DNA from: Methanomassiliicoccales archaeon
GTDB taxonomy: Archaea > Thermoplasmatota > Thermoplasmata > SG8-5
Length of the DNA: 10,033 nucleotides
Assembly (NCBI GenBank): GCA_030636255.1
Contig: DAOVXH010000049.1
Span: 1 to 10,033 of the forward strand
Direction of reading: 5' to 3'
Part shown: positions 1-7,028 of the stretch, piece after piece
Layout: each line of letters starts with the position of its first letter
How positions within the stretch are numbered: position 1 is the first letter of the stretch
Program-made: the position numbers and the translations under genes
The notes under the pieces: generated by a model
The model's database searches: none
What the model saw: only the letters and a program-made list of their open reading frames with translations
What the model was told of the DNA's origin: nothing

Positions 1-1
1 A

Positions 2-523
2 GGAACACCTTCTGGCATTGACAATACATGTTCAACCTATGGCCAGCCAATCTTTTTCAGAAAGAATTTGGAAGGCGGAAAGAATCAGATGGACCTTCTG
101 GAACTTGGAAAACCACTGAACATATTGCTTGTATCCACAGGCGTCACAACAAAGACCAATATTGCTGTTTCCGGTGTCAAGGAGCGCCTGGACCAGAATC
201 CCCAGGAATATGATTCTATTTTTGACCAGGCAGAAGAAATAGTAATTTCTGCAAGGGATGCCCTGGCTGCCGGAGACCTGGTAAGGGTTGGCCAGTTCAT
301 GAATTTCAACCATCAATTATTGCAGAAGATTGGCGTAAGCTGCCAAGAGCTGGACTATCTGGTGGAGCTCACAAGAAAGCATGGCGCAATAGGTTCCAAG
401 ATGACAGGCGGCGGAATGGGCGGTTATATGGTGGTCCTGGCTCCAGATGAGGAAATCCAAAAGAAAATTGCTAATGCATGCGAGTCTGAAGGATTTAAAT
501 TTATGAAAGCAAGGATTGGTTAA
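2..523 (+). CDS. mvk: mevalonate kinase, 3' part (5' end outside the window)
   Basis: GHMP-family kinase that phosphorylates mevalonate at the 5-hydroxyl with ATP, the first committed step of archaeal isoprenoid lipid synthesis in the cytoplasm. The frame is open from base 2, so about 173 C-terminal residues are visible and the N-terminal half, with the ATP loop, is missing. The first residues read GTPSGIDN followed by TCSTYG. This is the family's G-x-P-S-G-x-D-N segment with the catalytic Asp, and it separates mevalonate kinase from other GHMP kinases. The C-terminal GHMP motif TGGGMGG lies near bases 403-423. An internal ATG at base 68 is not the start, because the catalytic motif lies upstream in the same frame. 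The stop at 521-523 is one base before the next gene, suggesting co-transcription. It probably feeds mevalonate 5-phosphate to the dehydratase and decarboxylase encoded downstream. Confidence 0.93.
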   Translation, partial: GTPSGIDNTCSTYGQPIFFRKNLEGGKNQMDLLELGKPLNILLVSTGVTTKTNIAVSGVKERLDQNPQEYDSIFDQAEEIVISARDALAAGDLVRVGQFMNFNHQLLQKIGVSCQELDYLVELTRKHGAIGSKMTGGGMGGYMVVLAPDEEIQKKIANACESEGFKFMKARIG

Positions 524-524
524 T

Positions 525-923
525 ATGGATAATTGCATCTTTTGCAAAATTAGAGACGGTAAAAGTCCTGCATTCATTGTCTGGGAGAATGAAAAATTTC
601 TAGCTTTTCTTGATATATTTCCAATAAACCCTGGTCATATTGATATTATTCCAAAGGAGCATATTGATTATATCTTTGATATGAATGATGAGCTATATTC
701 TGAAATCTTTTCCATAGCCAGGCAATTGGCAGGGCCTCTTAAGAAAGTAACAGAAGCAAAAAAAATTGGCATTACTGTAGAAGGTTTTGGAGTTCCACAT
801 GTGCATGTTCACTTAGTGCCTCTTTACAAGGGATTTGAGCTTGACCCCAACAGGGCAAAAAAAGCATCTGAAGAAGAACTGGCCGAGATGTGTGAAAAGA
901 TACGAAGGGAAATTTCTGATTGA
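525..923 (+). CDS. HIT-family (histidine triad) nucleotide hydrolase or transferase
   Basis: A 132-residue HIT protein, the usual length for the HINT/HIT branch. The histidine triad reads HVHVHLVP at residues 92-99; the middle His is the nucleophile that attacks the alpha-phosphate of nucleotide substrates. The N-terminus carries C-x-x-C (Cys4, Cys7) in the CIFCKI opening typical of zinc-binding Hint-like members, and INPGHIDIIPKEH (34-46) is the family's core strand. The start is the ATG at 525, with AAGGA at 511-515 nine bases upstream; a TTG at 516 in the same frame overlaps mevalonate kinase and is poorer. Known relatives hydrolyse adenosine phosphoramidates, AMP-lysine or dinucleoside polyphosphates, and substrate cannot be read from sequence. 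Being one base downstream of mevalonate kinase suggests one transcript, but no HIT step is known in the pathway. Confidence 0.93.
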   Translation: MDNCIFCKIRDGKSPAFIVWENEKFLAFLDIFPINPGHIDIIPKEHIDYIFDMNDELYSEIFSIARQLAGPLKKVTEAKKIGITVEGFGVPHVHVHLVPLYKGFELDPNRAKKASEEELAEMCEKIRREISD

Positions 924-1147
924 ATTGATGGGTTAATGTTTGGCCTGTTTCATTTGCTTGGCCCGCCCCTGAGGGTTCCCCCCACCCAACTTCTTCGCTT
1001 CTGAGGAATTCGCTTCGCTCATTCCCCTGAATTTTCTCGCATAACTCGAAAATGGCTCGTCCCAACCCCCACTCACCTGCTCGAAGTTGTTTTTCATATA
1101 TTGATTAAATTGAAATAATCGGCATCTGCCTAAGTTCCTTACATCAA

Positions 1148-1156
1148 TTATAAATA
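1148..1156 (+). promoter_or_regulatory. TATA box of the UbiD-LpdD-aconitase X operon
   Basis: TTATAAATA is a good match to the archaeal TATA element. Initiation about 25 bases downstream would fall near 1175-1180, giving a leader of roughly 20 bases containing the ribosome binding site. The run of seven T at 1159-1165 lies between box and expected start. This would make the four-gene operon independent of the mevalonate kinase-HIT unit. Confidence 0.6.
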
Positions 1157-1184
1157 GATTTTTTTGATTCCCTCTTGGTACTAT

Positions 1185-1190
1185 AGGAGG
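1185..1190 (+). promoter_or_regulatory. Shine-Dalgarno fixing the UbiD start at 1197
   Basis: AGGAGG, six bases before the ATG at 1197. It decides against an in-frame TTG at 1164, which would add eleven residues unlike the family, and against the ATG at 1192, which is out of frame and stops at once. Confidence 0.8.
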
Positions 1191-1196
1191 TATGGC

Positions 1197-2501
1197 ATGA
1201 ATCTACGTGATTTTCTATCCAAACTGGAGCAGGACGGCGAACTAAACAGGGTTAGTAAGGAAATAAGCACAGAATATGAACTGGCTAATGTTCTTTATTC
1301 ACTTGGGGAACAGCCAACAATTTTCGAAAATATTAAGGATTATGATTATCCAATTTTTGGCGGAATAACCTCATCCAGGGACATAATTGCCAAGGCACTG
1401 GACACCACCAAAGAGGGGCTTTTACTAAAACTAGTTCAGGCACTTCGGGACCCAAAGGAACCCCCAATAGTGGAAAATGCACCGTGCCAGGAAGTTGTGA
1501 TTAATGACCCAGATCTGGACAAATTACCGTTCCTCATGCATCTGCCAGATGATGGAGGCCGTTATGGTTCTGCAACTGTAGCTGTCATAAAAGACCCGGA
1601 GACTGGAAGAAATGCATGCTATCACAGAGTCATGCAAGTGGGCAAGAACCGCATGACTGCCAGGCTTATTCCTAAAAGGCAAACCCGCACCACCTATGAC
1701 AAGGTTGAAGGAGACCTGGAAATGGCAATTTGTATAGGCAACTCGGTTGCTGTAATGATTGCAGCCAGTCTTGGACCGCCGCCAGGAACTGATGAGCTAA
1801 AAATCGCCCATGCTCTTGATTGCACGCCACTGGTGAAATGCAAAACAGTGGATTTGGAAGTGCCAGCAGACGCTGAGATGGTTCTTGAAGGCCGTCTGAT
1901 TAAGGAGACTGACAGGGAAGGGCCATTTGTGGATTTAACTGAAACCCGAGACTTTGAACGCCAGGAGCCAGTGTTCGTAATCGATTGCATAACCCATCGC
2001 AAGGATGCAATGTATCAGGTTCTTCTACCAGGCCGGATGGAGCATAAAATTCTCATGGGCATGCCCAAGGAACCCACAATCTACGATGAAGTAAGCAAGG
2101 TAGTGGACTGCAAGAACGTTCTTGTGACCATTGGCGGAGGAAGCTGGCTTCACAGTATTGTGCAGATAGACAAGAAGCATCCAGACGACGGCAAGAAGGC
2201 AATCGAAGCAGCATTCCAGGGCCACAAGAGCATGAAACACGTCATAATCATTGACAAGGATGTTGACATTTACAATTCAGATGCAGTGGAATGGGCACTG
2301 GCTACAAGGTTCCAGGCCACAAAGGACGCTGTGATAATACCAAATCAGCCAGGTTCTTCACTGGATCCAAGCGGTGACCACTCAGGGAAAAAGACAATGA
2401 TAGACAAGGTTGGACTGGATGCCACAATGCCGGAAGATGTTGACCCTGCCAAGTATGTGCGGGTAAAGTACCAGGATGTTGAAACAGATGAGTATTGTTG
2501 A
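1197..2501 (+). CDS. UbiD-family decarboxylase, probable trans-anhydromevalonate 5-phosphate decarboxylase
   Basis: A 434-residue UbiD-family, prenylated-FMN-dependent decarboxylase of usual length. The N-terminus MNLRDFLSKLEQDGEL is the typical UbiD opening. The signature EGPFVDLTE (241-249) provides the catalytic acidic cluster; the second acid is Asp rather than the Glu of fungal Fdc1, as also in E. coli-type UbiD. HRKDAMYQVLLPG (267-279) and EHKILMGMPKEP (282-293) follow, as expected. Next to both aconitase X subunits, its likely reaction is decarboxylation of trans-anhydromevalonate 5-phosphate to isopentenyl phosphate, the role shown for the Aeropyrum pernix homologue. That assignment is inferred from context; family membership is seen directly. 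It would need prenylated FMN made by a UbiX-type enzyme, not found here. Its 3' end overlaps the next gene by 14 or 26 bases, indicating tight coupling. Confidence 0.9.
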   Translation: MNLRDFLSKLEQDGELNRVSKEISTEYELANVLYSLGEQPTIFENIKDYDYPIFGGITSSRDIIAKALDTTKEGLLLKLVQALRDPKEPPIVENAPCQEVVINDPDLDKLPFLMHLPDDGGRYGSATVAVIKDPETGRNACYHRVMQVGKNRMTARLIPKRQTRTTYDKVEGDLEMAICIGNSVAVMIAASLGPPPGTDELKIAHALDCTPLVKCKTVDLEVPADAEMVLEGRLIKETDREGPFVDLTETRDFERQEPVFVIDCITHRKDAMYQVLLPGRMEHKILMGMPKEPTIYDEVSKVVDCKNVLVTIGGGSWLHSIVQIDKKHPDDGKKAIEAAFQGHKSMKHVIIIDKDVDIYNSDAVEWALATRFQATKDAVIIPNQPGSSLDPSGDHSGKKTMIDKVGLDATMPEDVDPAKYVRVKYQDVETDEYC

Positions 2502-2832
2502 GCGCAGCAATGACAGGATCATTGCCGGAGAGGGCCGGTACAAGGTCTGGCTTGAAAAAAAGGTCCTGGACCATGGCATATCATACACCCTGGGCGGCGG
2601 AGAAAAGTCCCATATTGGAGGTCTTGTCTACAAGGAACCTGGAATTGATGTCCAGGTCATTAAAATCCGGGGCCATCATGACCTTCAGGTGCTGATGCCA
2701 ATTGCCGAGGCCGCATGCGCAAAATACAATCGCCCGGTGGCGGTTACTGGCGGCATTCACATAGATGATGCCACAGAGGATGAGATTGACATAATAATCA
2801 ATAATTGCAAGGAGCTATTGAAATGTATCTAA
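2476..2832 (+). CDS. LpdD-like small protein (putative prenylated-flavin or UbiD accessory factor)
   Basis: A 118-residue soluble protein, or 114 if it starts at the second ATG (2488); neither start has a strong Shine-Dalgarno. I recognise the LpdD-like family, named for the small subunit accompanying the UbiD-type gallate decarboxylase of Lactobacillus and described as a prenylated-flavin chaperone. Visible motifs are LGGGEKSHIGG (39-49), GHHD (66-69) and GGIHIDDAT (92-100) followed by an acidic helix ending in an ELL segment. No signal peptide or membrane segment is present. It lies between the UbiD gene, which it overlaps, and the large aconitase X subunit, which overlaps its last ten bases, so it is likely made in step with both. 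The probable job is loading, maturing or protecting prenylated FMN on the decarboxylase; binding to aconitase X cannot be excluded. The role is inference. Confidence 0.8.
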   Translation: MLKQMSIVERSNDRIIAGEGRYKVWLEKKVLDHGISYTLGGGEKSHIGGLVYKEPGIDVQVIKIRGHHDLQVLMPIAEAACAKYNRPVAVTGGIHIDDATEDEIDIIINNCKELLKCI

Positions 2833-4007
2833 CACAAGACGAACAAAAAATGCTGGACGGAGAGCAAGGCGAGGTAGCACAACGTTTATTCAGGCTGCTG
2901 GTGAGACTGGGCGAGATATACGGTGCTGAAAAGATGATTCCTGTTGGCTCGGTCCAGGTTGCCGGAGTTTCATACAAGTCCATTGGCGATCCAGGTCTGG
3001 AATTTCTGGAGGATTTCGCCAGCAAGGGCGCCAAGGTTCAGGTTCTAACATACCTCAACCCGGCAGGCATGGACATGGAGAACTGGAAAGAAATTGGATT
3101 TCCAGAGGAATTTGCCAAAAACCAGATAAGAATCATGGAAGCATTCAGAAAGATGGGCATTGTGGTAACTGCCACTTGCACACCGTACCTGGCCGGTAAC
3201 TTGCCAAGATTTGGAGAACACATTGCATGGTCTGAATCCTCAGCAGTATCATTTTCCAATTCTGTAATCGGTGCCAGGACAAACCGTGAGGGAGGTCCAT
3301 CTGCACTGGCAGCAGCAATATGTGGAGTTACTCCGAATTATGGCCTGCATCTGGATGAAAATCGAAAGCCAGACATAGTTATTGATATTGATACTGCCCT
3401 TGAAAACAATGTTGACTTCGGGGCTCTTGGATACCATGTTGGCAAACAGGTCAAGAATAAAATCCCATATTTCAAGGGAATAAAAAATGCCAATACAGAC
3501 CAGCTAAAAGCCCTGGGCGCTGCAATGGCCGCCTCTGGCGCTGTAGCCCTGTATCATGCTGAAGGTTTGACTCCAGAAGCCAGAGATTATGATGTGTCTG
3601 GCCTTGAGAAAATTAATGTCGGTGCAGACGAACTGAAAGCAACATTTGACAAACTAAACACCGGGGAAACTCTGGACATAGCCATTCTGGGCTGCCCCCA
3701 TGCAAGCCTTCGGGAAATAGTCAGCCTTGCCGAGAAAATTGCCGGCAAGTCCCTGAAAAAGCCAATCTGGATATGCACCTCAAGAGTCATGAAAGAGGCT
3801 GCTAATAGAATGGGCTTCACCGAGACAATAGAAAATGCTGGCGGCCGTGTTGTGGCTGACACCTGCATGGTTGTCTCACCAATCGAGGACATGGGCTTCA
3901 AAATTACAGGAGTTAATTCAGGCAAGGCAGCAAATTATCTGCCTGGCTTCTGCAATCAAAATGTGATTTTCCAGAGTGTTGATGAGCTTGTTGAGAGGTG
4001 TTTGTGA
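2823..4007 (+). CDS. aconitase X large subunit, probable phosphomevalonate dehydratase large subunit
   Basis: A 394-residue aconitase X catalytic subunit. With the small subunit it should remove water from mevalonate 5-phosphate to give trans-anhydromevalonate 5-phosphate, using an iron-sulfur cluster. Landmarks are TCTPYL (118-123), GEHIAWSESSAV (131-142), the signature GARTNREGGPSALAAA (150-165), LGCPHAS (289-295) and DTCMVV (346-351). Cys119, Cys291 and Cys348 are the likely cluster ligands. The start is the ATG at 2823, eight bases after AAGGAG (2809-2814); an ATG at 2805 in the same frame lacks a ribosome site and would add six residues. It overlaps the LpdD-like gene by 10 bases and the small-subunit gene by one. 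Aconitase X members also include proline-degradation enzymes such as hydroxyproline dehydratases. The UbiD and mevalonate kinase neighbours make the mevalonate role far more likely. Confidence 0.92.
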   Translation: MYLTQDEQKMLDGEQGEVAQRLFRLLVRLGEIYGAEKMIPVGSVQVAGVSYKSIGDPGLEFLEDFASKGAKVQVLTYLNPAGMDMENWKEIGFPEEFAKNQIRIMEAFRKMGIVVTATCTPYLAGNLPRFGEHIAWSESSAVSFSNSVIGARTNREGGPSALAAAICGVTPNYGLHLDENRKPDIVIDIDTALENNVDFGALGYHVGKQVKNKIPYFKGIKNANTDQLKALGAAMAASGAVALYHAEGLTPEARDYDVSGLEKINVGADELKATFDKLNTGETLDIAILGCPHASLREIVSLAEKIAGKSLKKPIWICTSRVMKEAANRMGFTETIENAGGRVVADTCMVVSPIEDMGFKITGVNSGKAANYLPGFCNQNVIFQSVDELVERCL

Positions 4008-4390
4008 TGAATGGTCGTATGATTTCCCCAGGTAAGGCAAAGGCCCAGGCAATAGTTTCCACAGAACCGATCGGGTTCTACGGAGGCATAGACGCCAAGA
4101 CCGGAATAGTCATAGAAAAAGGTCATCAACTTGAAGGCCAGTGTGTCACCGGAAAGGTTCTGGTATTCCCATGCGGCAAGGGTTCCACAGTGGGTTCCTA
4201 TGTAATCTACGGGCTGCACAAGAACGGTGTAGGACCAGCAGCCATTGTGAATGCCGAGACCGAAACAATTGTTGCCACTGGAGTTATACTGGCTGGCATA
4301 CCCTGTGTTGATGGAATTGACATTGAACAGATTAAAACCGGCGATATGGTGTCTGTGGACGCAGATTCAGGAACCGTTGAAATTCAATGA
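4007..4390 (+). CDS. aconitase X small (swivel) subunit, probable phosphomevalonate dehydratase small subunit
   Basis: A 127-residue protein of the DUF126 type, the swivelling domain that completes the aconitase X active site. The phosphate-binding and catalytic loop is PCGKGSTVGSYV (55-66), whose serines correspond to the substrate-binding/catalytic serine of the family. GGIDAKTGIVIEKGH (26-40) and the C-terminal IPCVDGID segment are also typical. The ATG at 4007 overlaps the large subunit's TGA by one base, with GAGAGGTG (3993-4000) six bases upstream, so equimolar coupled translation is expected. In bacteria and some archaea the two subunits are fused; here they are separate, as in Aeropyrum. 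It is the last gene of the operon: 78 bases without a clear terminator follow before Cdc48. Confidence 0.92.
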   Translation: MNGRMISPGKAKAQAIVSTEPIGFYGGIDAKTGIVIEKGHQLEGQCVTGKVLVFPCGKGSTVGSYVIYGLHKNGVGPAAIVNAETETIVATGVILAGIPCVDGIDIEQIKTGDMVSVDADSGTVEIQ

Positions 4391-4456
4391 GCCAGCAACA
4401 TTATCAAAAATGAAAATTATGGGAATAATAATAAGGTTGCAGCCGATTACCCCGAT

Positions 4457-4462
4457 GGAGGA
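4457..4462 (+). promoter_or_regulatory. Shine-Dalgarno choosing the Cdc48 start at 4469
   Basis: GGAGGA lies six to seven bases before the ATG at 4469 but directly against the ATG at 4463. The second ATG is therefore the better start, giving an N-terminus of MPKSMILKVERAL, shorter by two residues. Confidence 0.65.
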
Positions 4463-4468
4463 ATGAAA

Positions 4469-6688
4469 ATGCCCAAAAGCATGATACTGAAGGTAGAAAG
4501 AGCACTTGACCAGTCTGACGTGGGATTCGGAAAGGCCCGGTTGGACACAAAGACCAGATTGGACCTGGGTCTCGAGGTTGAAGATATAATCGAAATAATC
4601 GGAAAGAGCAAGACAACAGCCAAGGTCTACAAACTGCTTCAGGGCGATGAGGGCAAAGGCCTAATCCGTATCTGCAATCTTCTTCGCCAGAGTGCTGGAG
4701 CGTCTCCTGGGGACAAAGTTGAGGTCCGGAAGGCAGATGTGAAACCAGCTTCCAAGATTGTGCTGGCCCCGGCAGTTTCCCAGGGCACAAAGGTCAGGTT
4801 CGGCGAGGGAATCGAGGAGTTTATCAAACGAGGACTGGGCAATCGACCAGTTGTCAAGGGCGATACAATTCTCATACCTGGAGTTGGACTAACTGGCAAT
4901 TTACCATTTTCAGTTATAAGTACCTCTCCAAAGGATGTTGTGATTATGACTGGCAACACTGTTCTTGAGCTGAAGGAAGAAGCCGTAGATGTGGAAGACG
5001 AATATATCTCATCTGTTGCCTATGAGGACATTGGTGGCCTCCATAATCAGCTTCAACGTATAAGGGAGATGATAGAACTTCCATTGCGGCATCCGGAACT
5101 TTTCAGACGCCTGGGCATTGACCCGCCCAAGGGTGTTTTACTCTATGGACCTCCAGGAACCGGCAAGACCCTGATTGCAAAGGCAGTTGCCAATGAGGCA
5201 GGAGCTAGTTTCTATTCCATCCAGGGCCCGGAAATAATGTCAAAGTACTATGGCGGGTCTGAAGAAAAATTAAGAGAAAAATTTGAAGATGCTGAGAAAA
5301 ATTCCCCATCAATTATTTTCATTGACGAACTGGATTCCATTGCCCCAAAGCGTGATGAGGTTCAAGGAGAGGTTGAGCGCCGTGTTGTTGCTCAGTTGCT
5401 GACGCTAATGGACGGTATGAGCTCCCGTGGAAATGTCATTGTTATTGCAGCCACCAATCGTGAAGATTCCATAGACGAGGCATTGAGAAGGCCAGGCAGA
5501 TTTGACCGTGAGATTGAGATAGGTGTTCCAGACAGGGACGGCCGGAAAGAAATCCTGGAGATTCATACCAGGGGAATGCCAATTGCAGGCGATGATTTAT
5601 CAAGATCTGGCTTGCTGGATGAATTTGCAGCCATCACCCATGGATTTGTGGGTGCAGACCTTTCGGCCCTTGGCCGTGAGGCCGCAATGAAGGCACTCCG
5701 CCGCTACCTTCCAGAATTCGATCTGGACCAGCCAATACCCACAGATGTCATAGAGAAAATGGAAGTCACCAGGGATGATTTCAGAGATGCTTTGAAGGAA
5801 GTTGAGCCAAGTGCCATGCGTGAAGTTCTGGTTGAGATTCCAGACATAGGCTGGGATGATGTTGGCGGCCTTGAAGATGTGAAGATTGCCTTGAAAGAGG
5901 CTGTTGAGCTTCCTCTGAAAGACCCTGATGCCTTCATACGTCTGGGAATAACACCTCCAAGAGGCGTTCTTCTTTATGGGCCACCAGGAACAGGAAAAAG
6001 CATGCTGGCCAAGGCAGTTGCCAATGAATCCGAGGCAAATTTCATTTCCATAAAAGGACCAGAGGTAATGTCCAAATGGCTAGGCGAGAGCGAGAAAGCA
6101 GTACGCCAGATATTCAAGAAGGCCAAGCAGGTTTCGCCTTCCATAGTTTTCCTTGATGAAATAGACTCCATTGCGCCTGCCAGAGGTTCTTCTCAAGATT
6201 CCGGGGCAACCGAGCGTGTTGTGAATCAGATATTAACCTCACTTGATGGCATGGAAAACATGGATGGCATTGTTGTAATTGCAGCAACAAATCGACCTGA
6301 CATTATAGACCATGCTCTTTTGCGCACTGGCAGGTTTGACAGGCTTGTATATGTCGGAGTTCCAGACAGGGAGGCCAGAAAATCAATTTTCAAGGTTCAT
6401 ACAAGCAATATGCCATTATCTGGAGTAGACTTGGACTGGCTGGCAGATTCAACAGAAGGATATGTTGGCGCTGATATTGAAGGGGTATGCCGGGAAGCAG
6501 GAATGATTGCCCTCCGAAAGGACATCAATGCCAAAGAGATAAGAAAATCACACTTTGAAGAGTCATTGAAGGCTGTTCGCCCTTCAGCTACAAAAGAAAC
6601 TATCAAATATTACGAAGCTATTAGGGAAGCCCTAGAGAGCGGAAAGCCAGAAACATCTGACAAGGGTGGGCTGGGCTATTACGCCTGA
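4469..6688 (+). CDS. cdc48: Cdc48/VAT-type double AAA ATPase
   Basis: A 739-residue p97/VCP/VAT-family unfoldase, full length for archaea. It forms hexameric rings that pull substrate proteins through a central pore and can hand them to the 20S proteasome. The N-terminal substrate domain (about 1-175) has a double-psi-barrel half and a second barrel. D1 shows Walker A GPPGTGKT (227-234), Walker B IIFIDE (282-287), sensor ATN (328-330) and an arginine-finger segment RRPGRFDRE (340-348). D2 shows GPPGTGKS (504-511), IVFLDE (559-564), ATNRPD (607-612) and LRTGRFDR (618-625), where Thr replaces the usual Pro. The D1 pore loop is KYYGG (259-263), the D2 pore loop KWLGE (536-540). The chain ends GLGYYA, a possible proteasome-docking Hb-Tyr-X tail. 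The PRC-barrel gene starts ten bases after the stop, so the pair is probably one transcript. Both ATPase sites look intact. Confidence 0.97.
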   Translation: MPKSMILKVERALDQSDVGFGKARLDTKTRLDLGLEVEDIIEIIGKSKTTAKVYKLLQGDEGKGLIRICNLLRQSAGASPGDKVEVRKADVKPASKIVLAPAVSQGTKVRFGEGIEEFIKRGLGNRPVVKGDTILIPGVGLTGNLPFSVISTSPKDVVIMTGNTVLELKEEAVDVEDEYISSVAYEDIGGLHNQLQRIREMIELPLRHPELFRRLGIDPPKGVLLYGPPGTGKTLIAKAVANEAGASFYSIQGPEIMSKYYGGSEEKLREKFEDAEKNSPSIIFIDELDSIAPKRDEVQGEVERRVVAQLLTLMDGMSSRGNVIVIAATNREDSIDEALRRPGRFDREIEIGVPDRDGRKEILEIHTRGMPIAGDDLSRSGLLDEFAAITHGFVGADLSALGREAAMKALRRYLPEFDLDQPIPTDVIEKMEVTRDDFRDALKEVEPSAMREVLVEIPDIGWDDVGGLEDVKIALKEAVELPLKDPDAFIRLGITPPRGVLLYGPPGTGKSMLAKAVANESEANFISIKGPEVMSKWLGESEKAVRQIFKKAKQVSPSIVFLDEIDSIAPARGSSQDSGATERVVNQILTSLDGMENMDGIVVIAATNRPDIIDHALLRTGRFDRLVYVGVPDREARKSIFKVHTSNMPLSGVDLDWLADSTEGYVGADIEGVCREAGMIALRKDINAKEIRKSHFEESLKAVRPSATKETIKYYEAIREALESGKPETSDKGGLGYYA

Positions 6689-6698
6689 GGTGATTGCT

Positions 6699-6938
6699 AT
6701 GAAGAAATTCGTTTCTGAACTGCGCGGAAAGACCGTGATGACAAATGAGGGCCAGATACTGGGCATGATAGAGAATTTTGTGGTGGACACGGTCACAGGG
6801 GAACTGCAGCATGTTCTTGTGATTCCTGCCGAGGAAGTGGAAGTTAGACTTTACAGGACCGACGCCCAGGGCAAGCTTATACTGCCCTTCAATGAAATGA
6901 AGGCAGTGCGTGACGTTGTTGTAATGGACGTCGCATAA
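6699..6938 (+). CDS. PRC-barrel domain protein
   Basis: A 79-residue single-domain PRC-barrel protein, a small beta-barrel fold used for protein or RNA contacts. The sequence is typical: FVSELRGKTVMTNEGQILG at the N-terminus, then FVVDTVTGELQHVLV, and LPFNEMKAVRDVVVMDV at the end. The start is the ATG at 6699 with GAGGTGA at 6687-6693, which overlaps the Cdc48 stop; an in-frame start at 6666 would sit inside Cdc48 and is unlikely. There is no signal or membrane segment. In haloarchaea and some methanogens, small PRC-barrel proteins (CdpB) bind SepF in the cell-division machinery, so that is a candidate role; others relate to tRNA or rRNA processing. Sequence alone does not choose. Being ten bases downstream of Cdc48 suggests co-expression. 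Confidence 0.88.
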   Translation: MKKFVSELRGKTVMTNEGQILGMIENFVVDTVTGELQHVLVIPAEEVEVRLYRTDAQGKLILPFNEMKAVRDVVVMDVA

Positions 6939-6955
6939 TAATAAAAAGCCATGAC

Positions 6956-6967
6956 TTTATTTTTCTT
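6956..6967 (+). terminator. T-rich archaeal terminator after the PRC-barrel gene
   Basis: TTTATTTTTCTT begins 18 bases after the PRC-barrel stop and precedes the next promoter. Archaeal RNA polymerase terminates at such T-rich tracts without needing a hairpin, and none is seen here. Confidence 0.5.
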
Positions 6968-7003
6968 ATATTCAGCGTAGGCCAGATTAGTTTTAGAATA
7001 ACC

Positions 7004-7013
7004 TTTATATATA
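7004..7013 (+). promoter_or_regulatory. TATA box upstream of the zinc-ribbon genes
   Basis: TTTATATATA is a near-consensus archaeal TATA element, in a 119-base spacer between the PRC-barrel gene and the first zinc-ribbon gene. Initiation about 25 bases downstream would fall near 7033, giving a leader of about 25 bases without a recognisable Shine-Dalgarno. Confidence 0.6.
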
Positions 7014-7028
7014 CATAGGGGAAACACA

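Larger units (their letters stand above)
924..1196. other. gene-free spacer with a C-rich, repeat-like block
   Basis: No convincing gene on either strand. Bases about 950-1080 differ in composition from the surroundings: the + strand has C runs (972-986 and near 1063-1069) and three copies of the heptamer TTCGCT(T/C) at 994, 1009 and 1014. A weak hairpin can be drawn from GGAAT (1005-1009) and ATTCC (1021-1025). The block could be a dispersed intergenic repeat, the end of an antisense transcript, or a decayed gene. A short T-rich tract (1087-1094) may help terminate transcription after the HIT gene. The right part, from about 1140, holds the promoter of the next operon. Confidence 0.5.

Noticed and set aside
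772..1065. Open frame on the - strand from the spacer into the HIT gene
   Set aside because: Half of it is antisense to the well-supported HIT gene. The rest is the repeat-like C-rich block, with no recognisable domain and no ribosome site.
4410..4466. 18-codon open frame just before Cdc48, possible leader peptide
   Set aside because: It has no ribosome site, no control-type residue run and no hairpins around it. Its end overlaps the Cdc48 ribosome site only because the spacer is short.
6314..6345. Thr in place of Pro in the Cdc48 D2 arginine-finger segment (LRTGRFDR)
   Set aside because: The arginines and surrounding motif are intact, so this looks like ordinary variation rather than a damaged site.
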